Source of the DNA: Glycomyces arizonensis DSM 44726
Lineage (GTDB): Bacteria > Actinomycetota > Actinomycetes > Mycobacteriales > Micromonosporaceae
Direction of reading: 5' to 3'
Assembly: GCF_000482705.1 (NCBI RefSeq)
Contig: NZ_AXWO01000001.1
Coordinates: 124,001-188,000 of the forward strand
Length of the DNA: 64,000 nt
Translations under genes and position numbers: made by a program
The notes under the pieces: generated by a model
What the model was told of the DNA's origin: nothing
What the model saw: only the letters and a program-made list of their open reading frames with translations
Databases searched by the model: none
In this document: positions 16,095 through 23,952 of the stretch, in pieces
Layout: every line of letters starts with the position of its first letter
Position numbering within the stretch: position 1 is the stretch's first letter

Positions 16095-16133
16095 CGGGAC
16101 GTGGCGCAGCTTGGTAGCGCACTCGGTTCGGGA
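16095..16133 (+). pseudogene. Broken tRNA-Pro: 5' half only, anticodon CGG
   Basis: The acceptor strand CGGGACG, D arm and 5' anticodon strand are identical to the intact tRNA-Pro at 22170, followed by loop TTCGGGA (anticodon CGG at 16129-16131). After 16133 the sequence diverges: no 3' anticodon strand, T arm or acceptor partner follows. About 50 bases upstream of the two genes are also nearly identical, so this is a truncated paralogous tRNA gene with its promoter region, cut at the anticodon loop by an insertion or deletion. Confidence 0.8.
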
Positions 16134-16586
16134 ACCCCAGTCGACCACCCGGCCAACGCCCTTCCAACCTACAGAAACGTCAACCTACCTGCGGTTATGA
16201 GTCCACCCTGACGGTCCGATATGGCCCCGTCAGGTCCGACTGCCCTCGGCAGTTTCCGGCAGACCCCTGCCAAATACGTGCCCAAGTTTCTGCCCAAGCC
16301 AACATGGACCCCCGCATCGGGACCCCACAACCGCCCCGCCGCATCCTCCGCTCGACCATGTTTCCCCGCCGGAGGGGCGACCAACGGGTTGCGAACTCCT
16401 CGGTCGCGCTCCCGGACCTGGACTTCCACACGGATGTCGGCCAGGCGAATTCACGCTGCCGCGCACTGCGGATCGAGGCCGAAAGCGGTCGGGACCCTAC
16501 GGCACACCGCAGAAGGCCCTGGCCGCACGCTGCGGCATCGGCATCCGCAGCGTGAGATGTCCGGCCAAGGCGGCACGAGCGATCGT
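16134..16586. other. Gene-free scar with short direct repeats
   Basis: No convincing gene is present. At 16268-16297 the heptamer TGCCNAA occurs three times (16268, 16279, 16291), spaced 11-12 bases. A near-copy of this block, differing at two or three positions over about 24 bases, is at 25237-25260. Together with the broken tRNA just upstream this looks like the end of an integrated element. Confidence 0.5.
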
Positions 16587-17243
16587 TCAGCCGATGCGGT
16601 AACCGATGCCCGGTGTCGTCGTGATGACCGGTGGTTCGCCGAGCTTGCGACGGAGTCGCCCGATCGTGACCGTCACGGTGTTGGTGAAGGGGTCGGTGTT
16701 CTCATCCCAGACCTCCTCCAGCAATTGCTCGGCGCTGAGAAAGCCGGGAGTGGCCCGCATCAGCGCCTCCAATACGGCGAACTCCTTGACCGACAGGTCC
16801 AACCGCCGGCCGCTGCGCATGGCGGTCCGGCGGAGCGGGTCCAGCTCGACTCCGGCAGCACGCAGGATCCGCGGGCGAGCATCCGGCCTGCGGCGGCCCA
16901 AGGCATGGACCCGCAGGATCAGCTCGGGGAAGTGGAACGGCTTGGCCAGGTAATCGTCCGCTCCAAGGGTCAGGCCGCTGACACGGTCGTCGACGGTCCC
17001 CGCCGCTGTCAGCATCAGCACCATGGGGCGATCGGGCTGCTCGGTGATCATCTGGCAGAGCGCGTCGCCGTGCAGGCCGGGCAGATCGCGGTCCAGAACG
17101 ACGACGCCGTATGCGGTGAGGTCGAGCTTGGCCGCCGCGGACAGTCCGTCGTACGCCAGGTCGACGGCCATCCCCTGATCGCGCAGCCCCTCGGCGAGGA
17201 TGTCGGCGAGGGGTCGCGCGTCCTCGGCGACCAGGACTCTCAT
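16587..17243 (-). CDS. OmpR-type response regulator
   Basis: Encodes 218 residues. The receiver domain (1-115) has the acidic pair after MRVLVAED, phospho-acceptor Asp in VVVLDRDLPGLHG (about residue 52), Thr in MLTAAG and Lys in DDYLAKPF. A winged-helix DNA-binding domain follows (about 125-218; LSVKEFAVLEALM, NTVTVTIGRLRRKLG, TTPGIGYRIG). It is the second gene of the operon: the kinase stop overlaps its ATG by four bases. The dyad at 18457-18478 in the divergent promoter is a possible target. Confidence 0.92.
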   Translation of the reverse strand: MRVLVAEDARPLADILAEGLRDQGMAVDLAYDGLSAAAKLDLTAYGVVVLDRDLPGLHGDALCQMITEQPDRPMVLMLTAAGTVDDRVSGLTLGADDYLAKPFHFPELILRVHALGRRRPDARPRILRAAGVELDPLRRTAMRSGRRLDLSVKEFAVLEALMRATPGFLSAEQLLEEVWDENTDPFTNTVTVTIGRLRRKLGEPPVITTTPGIGYRIG

Positions 17244-18409
17244 GCCTTCGCCTCGGCCGGAACCGCGACCGCCGGCAGCGTGATCGCGGCCAGCAGCCCG
17301 CCCTCGCTCGGGGCCGTCAATGCGAGACGACCGCCGTGGGCGGACGCGATGGACTCCACGATCGACAACCCGAGACCGGCGCCGTTCCCGGACCCGGTGC
17401 GGTCGCTGCCGAGCCGCCGGAACGGCTGTTCCAGCCCGTCCACCTCTCGAGGATCGAGCACGCGCCCTCCGGTCAGTACCGCAAGGCGGATGTCGTCGCC
17501 CTCCAACTCGGTCGCGACGTGGATCCAGCCTCCCTGGACGTTGTGGACCACGGCGTTGTCGACGACGTTCGCGACCATCCTCGACAGCAGCGCGGCGTCG
17601 CCCCGAGTGCGCATGCCGTGCGGCAGCCCTTCGGTCACGTTCAATCCTTTCGCCGCGATCGCCTCCGCATTGCCGGCCAGCGCCCGCCGCACAAGCTCGG
17701 ACACGTCGACCTCGATTGTGCCGCCGAGCGCCCCGTGCTGCGCTTGAGCGAGCGCCAGCAGGCCGTCGAGGAGGCCCTCCACTTGGTCCAATTGCGGCCG
17801 TATTCGATCGATCAAGCCGAGCGTCCGCGGTCCCACGTCCGGTTTGGCGACGGCGACGTCCAGCGACGCTCGCATCGTCGCCAGGGGGGTCCGCAGCTCG
17901 TGCGAGGCGTTGGCGACGAATCGGCGCTGGGCGGTGAATGACGCTTCCAACCGTTCCAGCAACCCGTCGATGGTGTCAGCGAGGTCTTTCACTTCGTCGG
18001 CCGGGCCGGTGGCTCCCAGCCTCTTGTCGAGGTCGTCGGCCGAGATGTGCCGGGTCTGCTCGGTGATGCGCCGCAGCGGACGCAGCACCCGTCCGGCCAG
18101 CATTCGGCCGACCAGTGGGGAGACGATGGCCATGACGAGCAGGGCCAGCAGCGATCCGATCAGCATGTTCCGGGCCTGCCGCGCATCCGATGCGGCCAAC
18201 TGGTCCTGCAACTCCCCGATGCGCTGTTGGGCCGCAGTCGGATCGCCGTCGCCGAGCGGGTGCTGTCCGGGCACGGGTTCGACGTCGCCGACAGTCCCAC
18301 CGGACAGGAGGAAGGCCAGCGTCAGCATGGCGAGCCCGGATGCCAGGAAGACGGCACTGTACAGGATCGCAAACCGCAGTCCGACCGTCGCACCACGCAG
18401 TCTGTTCAT
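17240..18409 (-). CDS. Two-component sensor histidine kinase
   Basis: Encodes 389 residues from ATG 18409; an in-frame ATG five codons earlier is also possible. One membrane span (about 10-32), an external loop of about 70 residues with a Gln-rich helix, a second span (about 105-127), HAMP, and HisKA with FVANASHELRTP (phospho-His). The ATPase N box is NVVDNAVVHN. The usual G1 motif DxGxG is replaced by LTGGRV, close to the NTGP variant common in one actinobacterial kinase group, while the G2 loop GNGAGLGLSIV is intact. It partners the overlapping response regulator; the signal is unknown. Confidence 0.9.
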   Translation of the reverse strand: MNRLRGATVGLRFAILYSAVFLASGLAMLTLAFLLSGGTVGDVEPVPGQHPLGDGDPTAAQQRIGELQDQLAASDARQARNMLIGSLLALLVMAIVSPLVGRMLAGRVLRPLRRITEQTRHISADDLDKRLGATGPADEVKDLADTIDGLLERLEASFTAQRRFVANASHELRTPLATMRASLDVAVAKPDVGPRTLGLIDRIRPQLDQVEGLLDGLLALAQAQHGALGGTIEVDVSELVRRALAGNAEAIAAKGLNVTEGLPHGMRTRGDAALLSRMVANVVDNAVVHNVQGGWIHVATELEGDDIRLAVLTGGRVLDPREVDGLEQPFRRLGSDRTGSGNGAGLGLSIVESIASAHGGRLALTAPSEGGLLAAITLPAVAVPAEAKA

Positions 18410-18456
18410 CCGTCCAGCATGCACGGCGGGACCTAACAGCGGTATAACAAGCGAGG

Positions 18457-18478
18457 TTCGGACCGTGTTATGTCCGAA
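18457..18478. promoter_or_regulatory. Dyad in the divergent kinase/membrane-protein promoter
   Basis: TTCGGAC (18457-18463) and GTCCGAA (18472-18478) form perfect 7-bp arms around eight bases. The 85-base region separates the kinase ATG from the membrane-protein ATG, so it is a candidate site for the response regulator. Confidence 0.5.
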
Positions 18479-18494
18479 TGCGTAGAACCGAGGC

Positions 18495-19988
18495 ATGTTC
18501 GACACAGCACTCCTGCAACGCGAATGGACGGCTTTCCGCCGTCCCGGCCGAATCACCGCCCTAGCGGCGGCCACTCTCACCGTGATCGCCTTCGGCCTGC
18601 TCTTCGCCTTCGGCAGCCGCTCGGACTGCGGCGGACCGTGCCCCGCCGTCCCGACCGCCGCGGACGGCTCGATCGTCAGCGACACGTTCTGGTTCGTGCA
18701 CCGTGATCTCGGCCCGGAAGGCTCCATCACCGCACGGTTGACGTCCATGACCGGCACGATCACCTACCCGCCGCCCGACCACGACGAGATCGTCCCCGGT
18801 CTGGTCCCCTGGGCGAAGACCGGGATCATCGTCAAAGACGGCATCGAGCAGGGCTCCGCCTACGCGGCGGTCATGATGACCGGCGACCACGGCGTGCGCA
18901 TGCAGTACGACTACGAGCACGACATCGCCGGAAGCAGGGGCGAGGCCTCGCCCGAGTCGCCGCGGTGGCTTCGCCTGACCCGCTCAGCGGACACCATCAC
19001 CGGCTATGAATCATCTGACGGCGAACAATGGCGCGCCATCGGCACAGCGACGCTGACCGGGCTGCCGAACACGGTCCAAGTCGGACTCTTCGCCGCTTCC
19101 CCCGGTGACCTCACGCTCCGAGAGGTCGGCCTGGGCGGCGTGATCGAGGAATCGCGCTTCACGCAGGCCACCGGCGTGTTCGACAGCATCGCCCTGGAAG
19201 GCGCGGCCGACGGTGCATGGCTGAGCGAGCCGATCGGCCGAATGAACCGCACCGACTGGGAGAAGCACCACAACGCCTCCGGAGCGGTCGAGCAGGACGG
19301 CGTGATCACCGTCAGCGGCACCGGGGACATAGGCCCGCACAGCGAAGAAGGCGGCCGCACCGTCAGGAACCTCCTGGCCGGCCTGGCTGCCGGGCTGATC
19401 GTCGTCCTCGTCGTCGCCGCCCGATTCGGCGCCCGGACCGCCGTTCCGGCGCCGGGGCCGAGCCTCGTCTGCCGCGCTGTCGTGGTCGGTGCCGCGAGTT
19501 TCGTGACGGGACTGGTCGCGATCGGTGTGGTGCTGCCGATCGGCATCGCGGTCCTCGAGCGCAACGGCGTTCCCGTTCCGCCGGTTCCCCTGCTGACGGG
19601 CTCCCGCGTCGTCATCGGACTCGCGGTAGTGCTGGCGCTGTGCTCCGCCTTCGCGTACTGGCTCGGAACTCTGCTGCGGCGAGGCTGGGCGGCCATCGCC
19701 GTCGTCCTGTCGCTCGTCGCCCTACCCTACGCCGTGACCGCATTCCCATTGCTGCCCGACGCCGTCTCGCAATGGCTGCTGCGACTCACCCCGGCCGCTG
19801 CCTTCGCCGTCCAGCAGACAACGGTCGAATACCCGCAGGTGGTCGCCCACTACGCACCGTCCGCAGGCTATTTCCCGCTGCCGGCCTGGGCGGGGATCGC
19901 CGTCCTGTGCGGCTACACCCTGGCGGCGGCATGGTGGGCGTTGAGCCGTCATCGGAATGACCGACGCATAGAGCCTGTTGCATCCTGA
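18495..19988 (+). CDS. Membrane protein with external jelly-roll-like domain, 3' end inside an IS
   Basis: Encodes 497 residues. An N-terminal span (about 22-42) is followed by an external region (about 45-285; WAKTGIIVKDG, ARGEASPESPRWLRLTRSADTITGYES, VQVGLFAASP) resembling a DUF1349/concanavalin-like fold. Five or six C-terminal spans (about 295-490) have an ABC-2 permease look. No ATPase gene is adjacent. The final codons, from about GAG-CCT on, and the TGA lie inside the left terminal repeat of the IS at 19972, so the true C-terminus was replaced by IS-encoded residues. It is divergent from the two-component system and probably its target. Confidence 0.65.
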   Translation: MFDTALLQREWTAFRRPGRITALAAATLTVIAFGLLFAFGSRSDCGGPCPAVPTAADGSIVSDTFWFVHRDLGPEGSITARLTSMTGTITYPPPDHDEIVPGLVPWAKTGIIVKDGIEQGSAYAAVMMTGDHGVRMQYDYEHDIAGSRGEASPESPRWLRLTRSADTITGYESSDGEQWRAIGTATLTGLPNTVQVGLFAASPGDLTLREVGLGGVIEESRFTQATGVFDSIALEGAADGAWLSEPIGRMNRTDWEKHHNASGAVEQDGVITVSGTGDIGPHSEEGGRTVRNLLAGLAAGLIVVLVVAARFGARTAVPAPGPSLVCRAVVVGAASFVTGLVAIGVVLPIGIAVLERNGVPVPPVPLLTGSRVVIGLAVVLALCSAFAYWLGTLLRRGWAAIAVVLSLVALPYAVTAFPLLPDAVSQWLLRLTPAAAFAVQQTTVEYPQVVAHYAPSAGYFPLPAWAGIAVLCGYTLAAAWWALSRHRNDRRIEPVAS

Positions 19989-20893
19989 CTGACTCTTGTT
20001 GGGGTGCAGCGTGTTCAGCTGGCATGCGGGTTGAGGGCATGAAGAAGCTCCTGGTAGAACGGCGAATGCTACTTCTGCCTGATCGACCACCAGGAGCCCC
20101 TGTTGCTGTTCTACCCTGCCGCGCTGCCGCTGTCCACCTCGACCCTCAACCAAGTCGCCGAACTCATCCGCACCCACCGAAAGATCATCGGCTCACGCTG
20201 GCGCGTCCTCGATGCGGGCACACAAGCCCTGCTCACCCTGGCCTACCTGCGCAAAGGCGAGCGGCTGCGCGACCTAGCCGCCAGCTTCGGCATCTCCGCG
20301 GCCACCGCCTGGCGACACACCCGCGAGACCATTGCACTCCTCGCCGCCCGCGCCCCAGGCATCAGAGACGCGCTGCGGCACGCGAAACGATCCGGCGCGG
20401 CGTTCGTGATCATTGACGGCACCCCGCTCCACATCGACCGCAACCAGATCGACCGGCCCTACTACTCCGGCAAACACAAGCGGCACGGCATGAACCTCCA
20501 GGCCATCGCCGATGCGCGCGGGAACCTGCTGTGGATCTCCGGCGCGATCAGAGGCGCCACGCACGACACCAAGACCGCCCGCAGGGCCGACCCTCCCCAG
20601 ATTCCGCGCCTGCTGGCCGAGCACGGCTTGTTTGCTCTGGGCGACAAGGGATACGACGGGCTCGACCACGATCTGGTGGTCACGCCGATCAAGGGCAAGG
20701 ACAAGCCCGAGTGGCAGAAGGACTACAACCGTCTCCACGCCCGACTCCGTGGCCCCGGCGAGCGCATGTTCGCCCAGCTCAAGAGCTGGGGTGTGTTCGA
20801 CCAGGTCCGCTGCGACCCGCACCGAACCACCCAGCTCGCCAAAGCCGTCCAAGTCCTCAACGACTACGAACGCCAATCAGCTTGAAACAGGTT
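19972..20893 (+). mobile_element. IS5-family insertion sequence, about 920 bp
   Basis: Imperfect terminal inverted repeats: AGCCTGTTGCATCCTGA at the left (19972-19988) and, read inward on the other strand, AACCTGTTTCAAGCTGA at the right (20877-20893), 13 of 17 matching. One full-length transposase gene lies between them. No clear target duplication is seen outside these repeats. Confidence 0.75.
20103..20885 (+). CDS. IS5-family transposase
   Basis: Encodes 260 residues, apparently intact. The N-terminal HTH (LRDLAASFGISAATAWRHTRE, about 55-75) and a DDE nuclease domain of DDE_Tnp_4 type are present: first Asp in FVIIDGTPLHID (about 104), second Asp in LFALGDKGYDGLDHD (about 183), Glu in LRGPGERMFAQLKSWGVF (about 223). 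The start is a TTG beginning LLFYPAALPL, as usual for this group. Its stop lies within the right terminal repeat. The complete catalytic triad suggests it could still move. Confidence 0.9.
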   Translation: MLFYPAALPLSTSTLNQVAELIRTHRKIIGSRWRVLDAGTQALLTLAYLRKGERLRDLAASFGISAATAWRHTRETIALLAARAPGIRDALRHAKRSGAAFVIIDGTPLHIDRNQIDRPYYSGKHKRHGMNLQAIADARGNLLWISGAIRGATHDTKTARRADPPQIPRLLAEHGLFALGDKGYDGLDHDLVVTPIKGKDKPEWQKDYNRLHARLRGPGERMFAQLKSWGVFDQVRCDPHRTTQLAKAVQVLNDYERQSA

Positions 20894-20923
20894 CCCTGAG
20901 TGGCTGTTGCCAGACCCAGAGCA

Positions 20924-21763
20924 TCAACGTCGGATTTTCGCAAGCCGTTCGGCGATTCTCGAGCCCTCACGCCGCTCTGGTGGCGCATGGTCGAGCCACC
21001 GCCGAAGCACCGCGACCTCCAAGTCGCGCTCGCCGAGTTTGCGGTGAATGATCGCGGCATGCTCGGTGTACGCGGGTGCCGGTTCGCGGCCGCCTGCGTC
21101 CCGTTCGGCACCTTCGATCGCCTGGTAGCACAACTCGAGGGCTTCACGCAGGCGCCCTTCGCGTTTGAGCTGCTTGATCGGTTCGACCAGCTCGAGGTAG
21201 TGGACGCCGTCGACCATTCCGGTCCGGAATTGTTCGGCCCGCCGCCCGCCTTCAACGAGCGCATCGTGAACCATATTCGTACGCCAGGCCGCTTCAGCGG
21301 CGTGTTTCTCCTCCGGTGTCAACGGAGGCGGGTTCGTGGCGCTGTACTGCCACTGCGGCGCATCGGTGCCGAGCCATACCCATGCCTCCCCTCGAATCTT
21401 CCCGTCCCGGCGGAGACTGAAGAGCCGCATCGGCACCGGCAGCTCAGCGCCAACGTGCAACGGGAACCGCTTCGAGAGGTGCGAGGGCAGGTAACCGATG
21501 TGTTCACCATCGACCCAGGCGGCTACGGCGGACGTATCGACCGGATTGTCCGGTTCCCTTCGCAGCACGGCGACGCAGTCGAGCATGCCACGCTCGGGAA
21601 GACCATGCCGTTGGACCAGACCGGCCACGGCCATCTTCGCGACCGTCGTCGTCCCCGACAGTTGCACTTCCCCGGATTCTGAAGCGCTCTCATCGTGACC
21701 CGGCTGCTCGACCGGGAGATTCCACGCTCTCGCCAGCCAATCCTTCAAACCCATGGAGTCCAT
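20924..21763 (-). CDS. HIRAN-domain protein of unknown role
   Basis: Encodes 279 residues from ATG 21763 (MDSMGLKDWLARAWN); the open frame extends further upstream without better starts. Residues about 55-125 match a HIRAN domain: VAVLRREPDNPVDTSAVAAWVDGEHIGYLPSHLSKRF. HIRAN domains are known in DNA-repair helicases and bind DNA ends. Here it is alone, followed by a helical region rich in TPR-like pairs (LREALELCYQAIEGAERD, HAAIIHRKLGERDLEVAVLRRWLDHA). It lies in the mobile region between the IS and the tRNA-Pro. Function unknown; a link to mobile-element DNA is only a guess. Confidence 0.7.
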   Translation of the reverse strand: MDSMGLKDWLARAWNLPVEQPGHDESASESGEVQLSGTTTVAKMAVAGLVQRHGLPERGMLDCVAVLRREPDNPVDTSAVAAWVDGEHIGYLPSHLSKRFPLHVGAELPVPMRLFSLRRDGKIRGEAWVWLGTDAPQWQYSATNPPPLTPEEKHAAEAAWRTNMVHDALVEGGRRAEQFRTGMVDGVHYLELVEPIKQLKREGRLREALELCYQAIEGAERDAGGREPAPAYTEHAAIIHRKLGERDLEVAVLRRWLDHAPPERREGSRIAERLAKIRR

Positions 21764-22169
21764 TGTGGCGATCGCATATGGTGGAGGGAATCCTCTGACC
21801 GGACAGCGTCTCAGGACCGCGCCGCCACGATCTGTCGATGCCAGATCAAGTTCACGCGCGCGTTGGACTGGTCCAGCGGCCATAGGCTCCACGCCATAAG
21901 CGAGTCGACAACCCCATGCATGACTAATGAGGCGGCTCGACCGGCTGACTCTACGCCGACAGTATCCAACCGACTCCGGTCACGGCAGAAACTGCCCCAC
22001 GAGTCAGTTCTACTACTTATAGTCTATAACCGCGAAGTTCGCGTGTTGTGCTCGCTGCCGAAGGGCTGCCAGATCTCATCATCGGCCCATAACTCGCGTC
22101 GCGATCGGCCGAGCCTCGAATCTCGGCGTGGGTGCTGTACCCTGGCTACGGCCGCCCACGAGCGGCCAT
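21764..22169. other. Gene-free interval with an AT palindrome
   Basis: No gene recognised. It holds TTATAG-T-CTATAA at 22017-22029 (perfect 6-bp arms), related to the CCTATAA/TTATAGG palindromes elsewhere with arms in reverse order. The last 50 bases are the upstream region of tRNA-Pro and nearly repeat those before the broken tRNA at 16095. Confidence 0.5.
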
Positions 22170-22243
22170 CGGGACGTGGCGCAGCTTGGTAGCGCACTCG
22201 CTTTGGGAGTGAGGGGTCGCAGGTTCGAATCCTGTCGTCCCGA
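22170..22243 (+). tRNA. tRNA-Pro (anticodon UGG)
   Basis: Complete cloverleaf of 74 bases: acceptor CGGGACG (22170-22176) with CGTCCCG (22236-22242) and discriminator A; D arm GCGC-AGCTTGGTA-GCGC; anticodon stem CTCGC/GTGAG with loop TTTGGGA (anticodon TGG at 22204-22206); T arm GCAGG-TTCGAAT-CCTGT. CCA is not encoded. An integrase fragment follows directly, and a degenerate copy of its 3' half is at 25318-25370, so this gene was probably an integration site. tRNA-Pro is the known target of pSAM2-type elements. Confidence 0.95.
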
Positions 22244-22264
22244 CCGATTTGTTCGGATTTCTTA

Positions 22265-22307
22265 CGGTGGTGGGAAGGCCTTTTTAAGGCCTTCCCACCA
22301 CCGTTTT
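22265..22307 (+). terminator. Strong intrinsic terminator after tRNA-Pro
   Basis: An 18-bp perfect stem (22265-22282 with 22286-22303), a TTT loop and four T residues (22304-22307). It could also end transcription from the minus-strand integrase remnant. Confidence 0.9.
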
Positions 22308-22316
22308 CAGGTGTCG

Positions 22317-22670
22317 TTACGCTGCTGTCGCGTGTATGACGGGTCTACCCGCGGCGTGTTGTTCGGCGACTTGGATCTTCTGTTGGTAGAGATGGAGTTC
22401 ACCGTCGATGCAGTGGGCGTAGATGCGCAGGAGGATCTCGACCGAGTTCCCGGCCCACTCGGCGACCTGGGTGGCGGGAACGCCCGCGTTGAGCCACCGC
22501 GACAGGCACGAATGCCGCAGGTGGTAGATCCGCCTGGTGAGTGGCGAGGCAAGCTCGGTCTCGGTGTAGGCGAGCTCGCGGGCTTTGGCGAAGACTTTCT
22601 GGCAGGTGCGGGCTGAAAGCACCTTGCCGCAGTGGGAACTGAAGACTCTGCCGGAGCTTCCACGCCTCGC
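22317..22670 (-). pseudogene. C-terminal fragment of a tyrosine-recombinase integrase
   Basis: The minus frame reads GRVFSSHCGKVLSARTCQKVFAKAREL, then RRIYHLRHSCLSRWLNAGVPATQVAEWAGNSVEILLRIYAHCIDG. This is the catalytic end of actinobacterial phage/AICE integrases, with HLRH and the final Tyr present but the usual GHS reading GNS, so a catalytic His is lost. An in-frame stop at 22671 and the IS3 fragment next to it remove the N-terminal three quarters. Its place next to tRNA-Pro is the standard integrase position in tRNA-inserted elements. Confidence 0.8.
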
Positions 22671-22843
22671 TCAAACGCGAGCACCTCGGCTCTGGCGGCA
22701 CGTTCGCTGATGCCGACACCGCCAGGCTGGAGGTGTTCTCCTACCTGAACTGGTTGAACCTCAAAAGACGGCATTCGTCACTTGAGCACCAGTCGCCGGT
22801 CGACTACGAACGACAACTCGATATCGTCCCACTGACCAAATAG
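22655..22843 (+). pseudogene. 3' fragment of an IS3-family transposase (orfB)
   Basis: The plus frame reads SFHASLKREHL, then ARLEVFSYLNWLNLKRRHSSLEHQSPVDYERQ and a TAG at 22841-22843. This is the conserved end of the IS3 orfB integrase core (SLKRE with the catalytic Glu, and the RRHSSL block). Everything upstream is missing, so it is an immobile relic that interrupts or abuts the integrase remnant. Confidence 0.75.
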
Positions 22844-22856
22844 ACGGTGTCCCCAT

Positions 22857-23012
22857 TCAGGGTGGAACTCCCGCCAGCGGCAGGCTCCGGGGACGACCCT
22901 GGCGAGGCGCGTCAGCGCTCTCCAGTCGGCGTACCAGGCGGGCCAACACACGAGGACGCAGGCCCGAGAACGGCTCGATCCGATACGTCTCAGTCGCCGT
23001 CACCACACTCAT
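22857..23012 (-). pseudogene. N-terminal fragment of an IS5-type transposase
   Basis: About 51 residues from ATG 23012: TYRIEPFSGLRPRVLARLVRRLESAD, then QGRPRSLPLAGVPP and a stop. The FSGL...LVRRL and GRP.SLPL blocks resemble the start of IS5-group transposases, where GRPW.LPL.DRVLL is followed by the HTH. Here the frame ends at that point. The assignment rests on a short stretch. Confidence 0.45.
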
Positions 23013-23519
23013 CGCGACAGCGTAAGGCCGTGCGCCAGCAAGCCCTCCAGTACCGCGGCGGACAATATCCACTCGTGTCCTGCCTCGATGAGTCCGTCGG
23101 TGCCTCGTTACGGGCCTGCCGCTGTCGTATCTCCCAGGCCTACGCCGTCCGCCCTCCTCGTCTCCCGTGGACTCATCCGCCGCGTTCTCGAAGCAGCGGT
23201 GCTGACCTCCGCCGACGGACGGCGCTTGCCCTGGACGAACCCAGGGTCTTTGCGCCAAAGAAATGCGGGATGCCTTCTAGGCATCATCCCTCGGCACCGG
23301 ACCGGTTCCACCGCTTGACACACGGCAGAGTCGTGGGAGGTGCAATCCGCCTACACCTGAAAGACGGAAGACCACTGGCGCAACCGGAATGCTCGGAAGC
23401 ACGCGGCGCGTGGTCCCGCCCCGACGGTTCGGGCGGTGTGGACTCGCGCTGTGTGGCGTTGTGGGTAAGCGATGATGAGCTGTTCGTCGGCGAACGGTGG
23501 TCGTGGGGGGTTCGGTCGG
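23013..23519. other. Gene-free interval of the mobile scar
   Basis: No frame here has a recognisable domain, ribosome site or consistent codon pattern. It lies between transposase fragments and the VOC gene and is probably decayed mobile DNA. Confidence 0.4.
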
Positions 23520-23888
23520 TCAGGTGCGGTCGTGGAGCGTGATCTGGTAGCCGTCGGGGTCGGCGAAGGTGAACGTCCGGCCAAAGGGGCCGTCGATCGG
23601 TGCGGCGACGATGGTGTGGCCGTCGGCGAGGAGGGCATCGTGGATGGCCTGGACGTCGGTGGCGTGGAGCCAGATCGCGGCGCCGATGCCGGGCTGGGCG
23701 GCAGCGGCGAGATCGGTGCCGGGAACGACGTCGCGGAGCGCGAAGGCGATCGGTTTCGTCTCGAAGACGACGGCGTGCGCGGGTCCGGCCTGCGAGCGGA
23801 CGAGGCCGAGGTACTGCTCGTAGAACGCCTGCGAAGCGTCGAGGTCTCGGGCTTGCAGGGAGATGAAGTCGGGGCCGGTGGCGGGCAT
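23520..23888 (-). CDS. VOC-family (glyoxalase/dioxygenase-fold) protein
   Basis: Encodes 122 residues made of two beta-alpha-beta-beta-beta units: PDFISLQARDLDASQAFYEQYLGLV and AAIWLHATDVQAIHDALLADGHTIV, ending RTFTFADPDGYQITLHD. Family members include glyoxalases, small-molecule-binding resistance proteins and dioxygenases; the GRTFTFADPDG signature is common in uncharacterised VOC proteins. It is divergent from a MarR regulator over two matching operators, so its level is probably controlled by a small-molecule ligand of that regulator. Confidence 0.9.
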   Translation of the reverse strand: MPATGPDFISLQARDLDASQAFYEQYLGLVRSQAGPAHAVVFETKPIAFALRDVVPGTDLAAAAQPGIGAAIWLHATDVQAIHDALLADGHTIVAAPIDGPFGRTFTFADPDGYQITLHDRT

Positions 23889-23908
23889 GATGGTGCTCCT
23901 TCTCTTCG

Positions 23909-23952
23909 TGTCAGTTTTCTGACATAGACCACTCTATGTCAGAGTACTGACA
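23909..23952. promoter_or_regulatory. Two MarR-type operators between VOC and MarR genes
   Basis: TGTCAG-TTTT-CTGACA (23909-23924) and TGTCAG-AGTA-CTGACA (23937-23952) have identical 6-bp arms, with centres 28 bp apart. The first lies about 20 bases before the VOC ATG. The second ends on the A of the MarR ATG. Autoregulation and repression of the VOC gene are expected. Confidence 0.85.

Noticed and set aside
16169-16466. Minus-strand frames of 78-86 codons after the broken tRNA
   Set aside because: Three overlapping frames of similar length with no domain or start signal; the DNA is better explained as element-end repeats.
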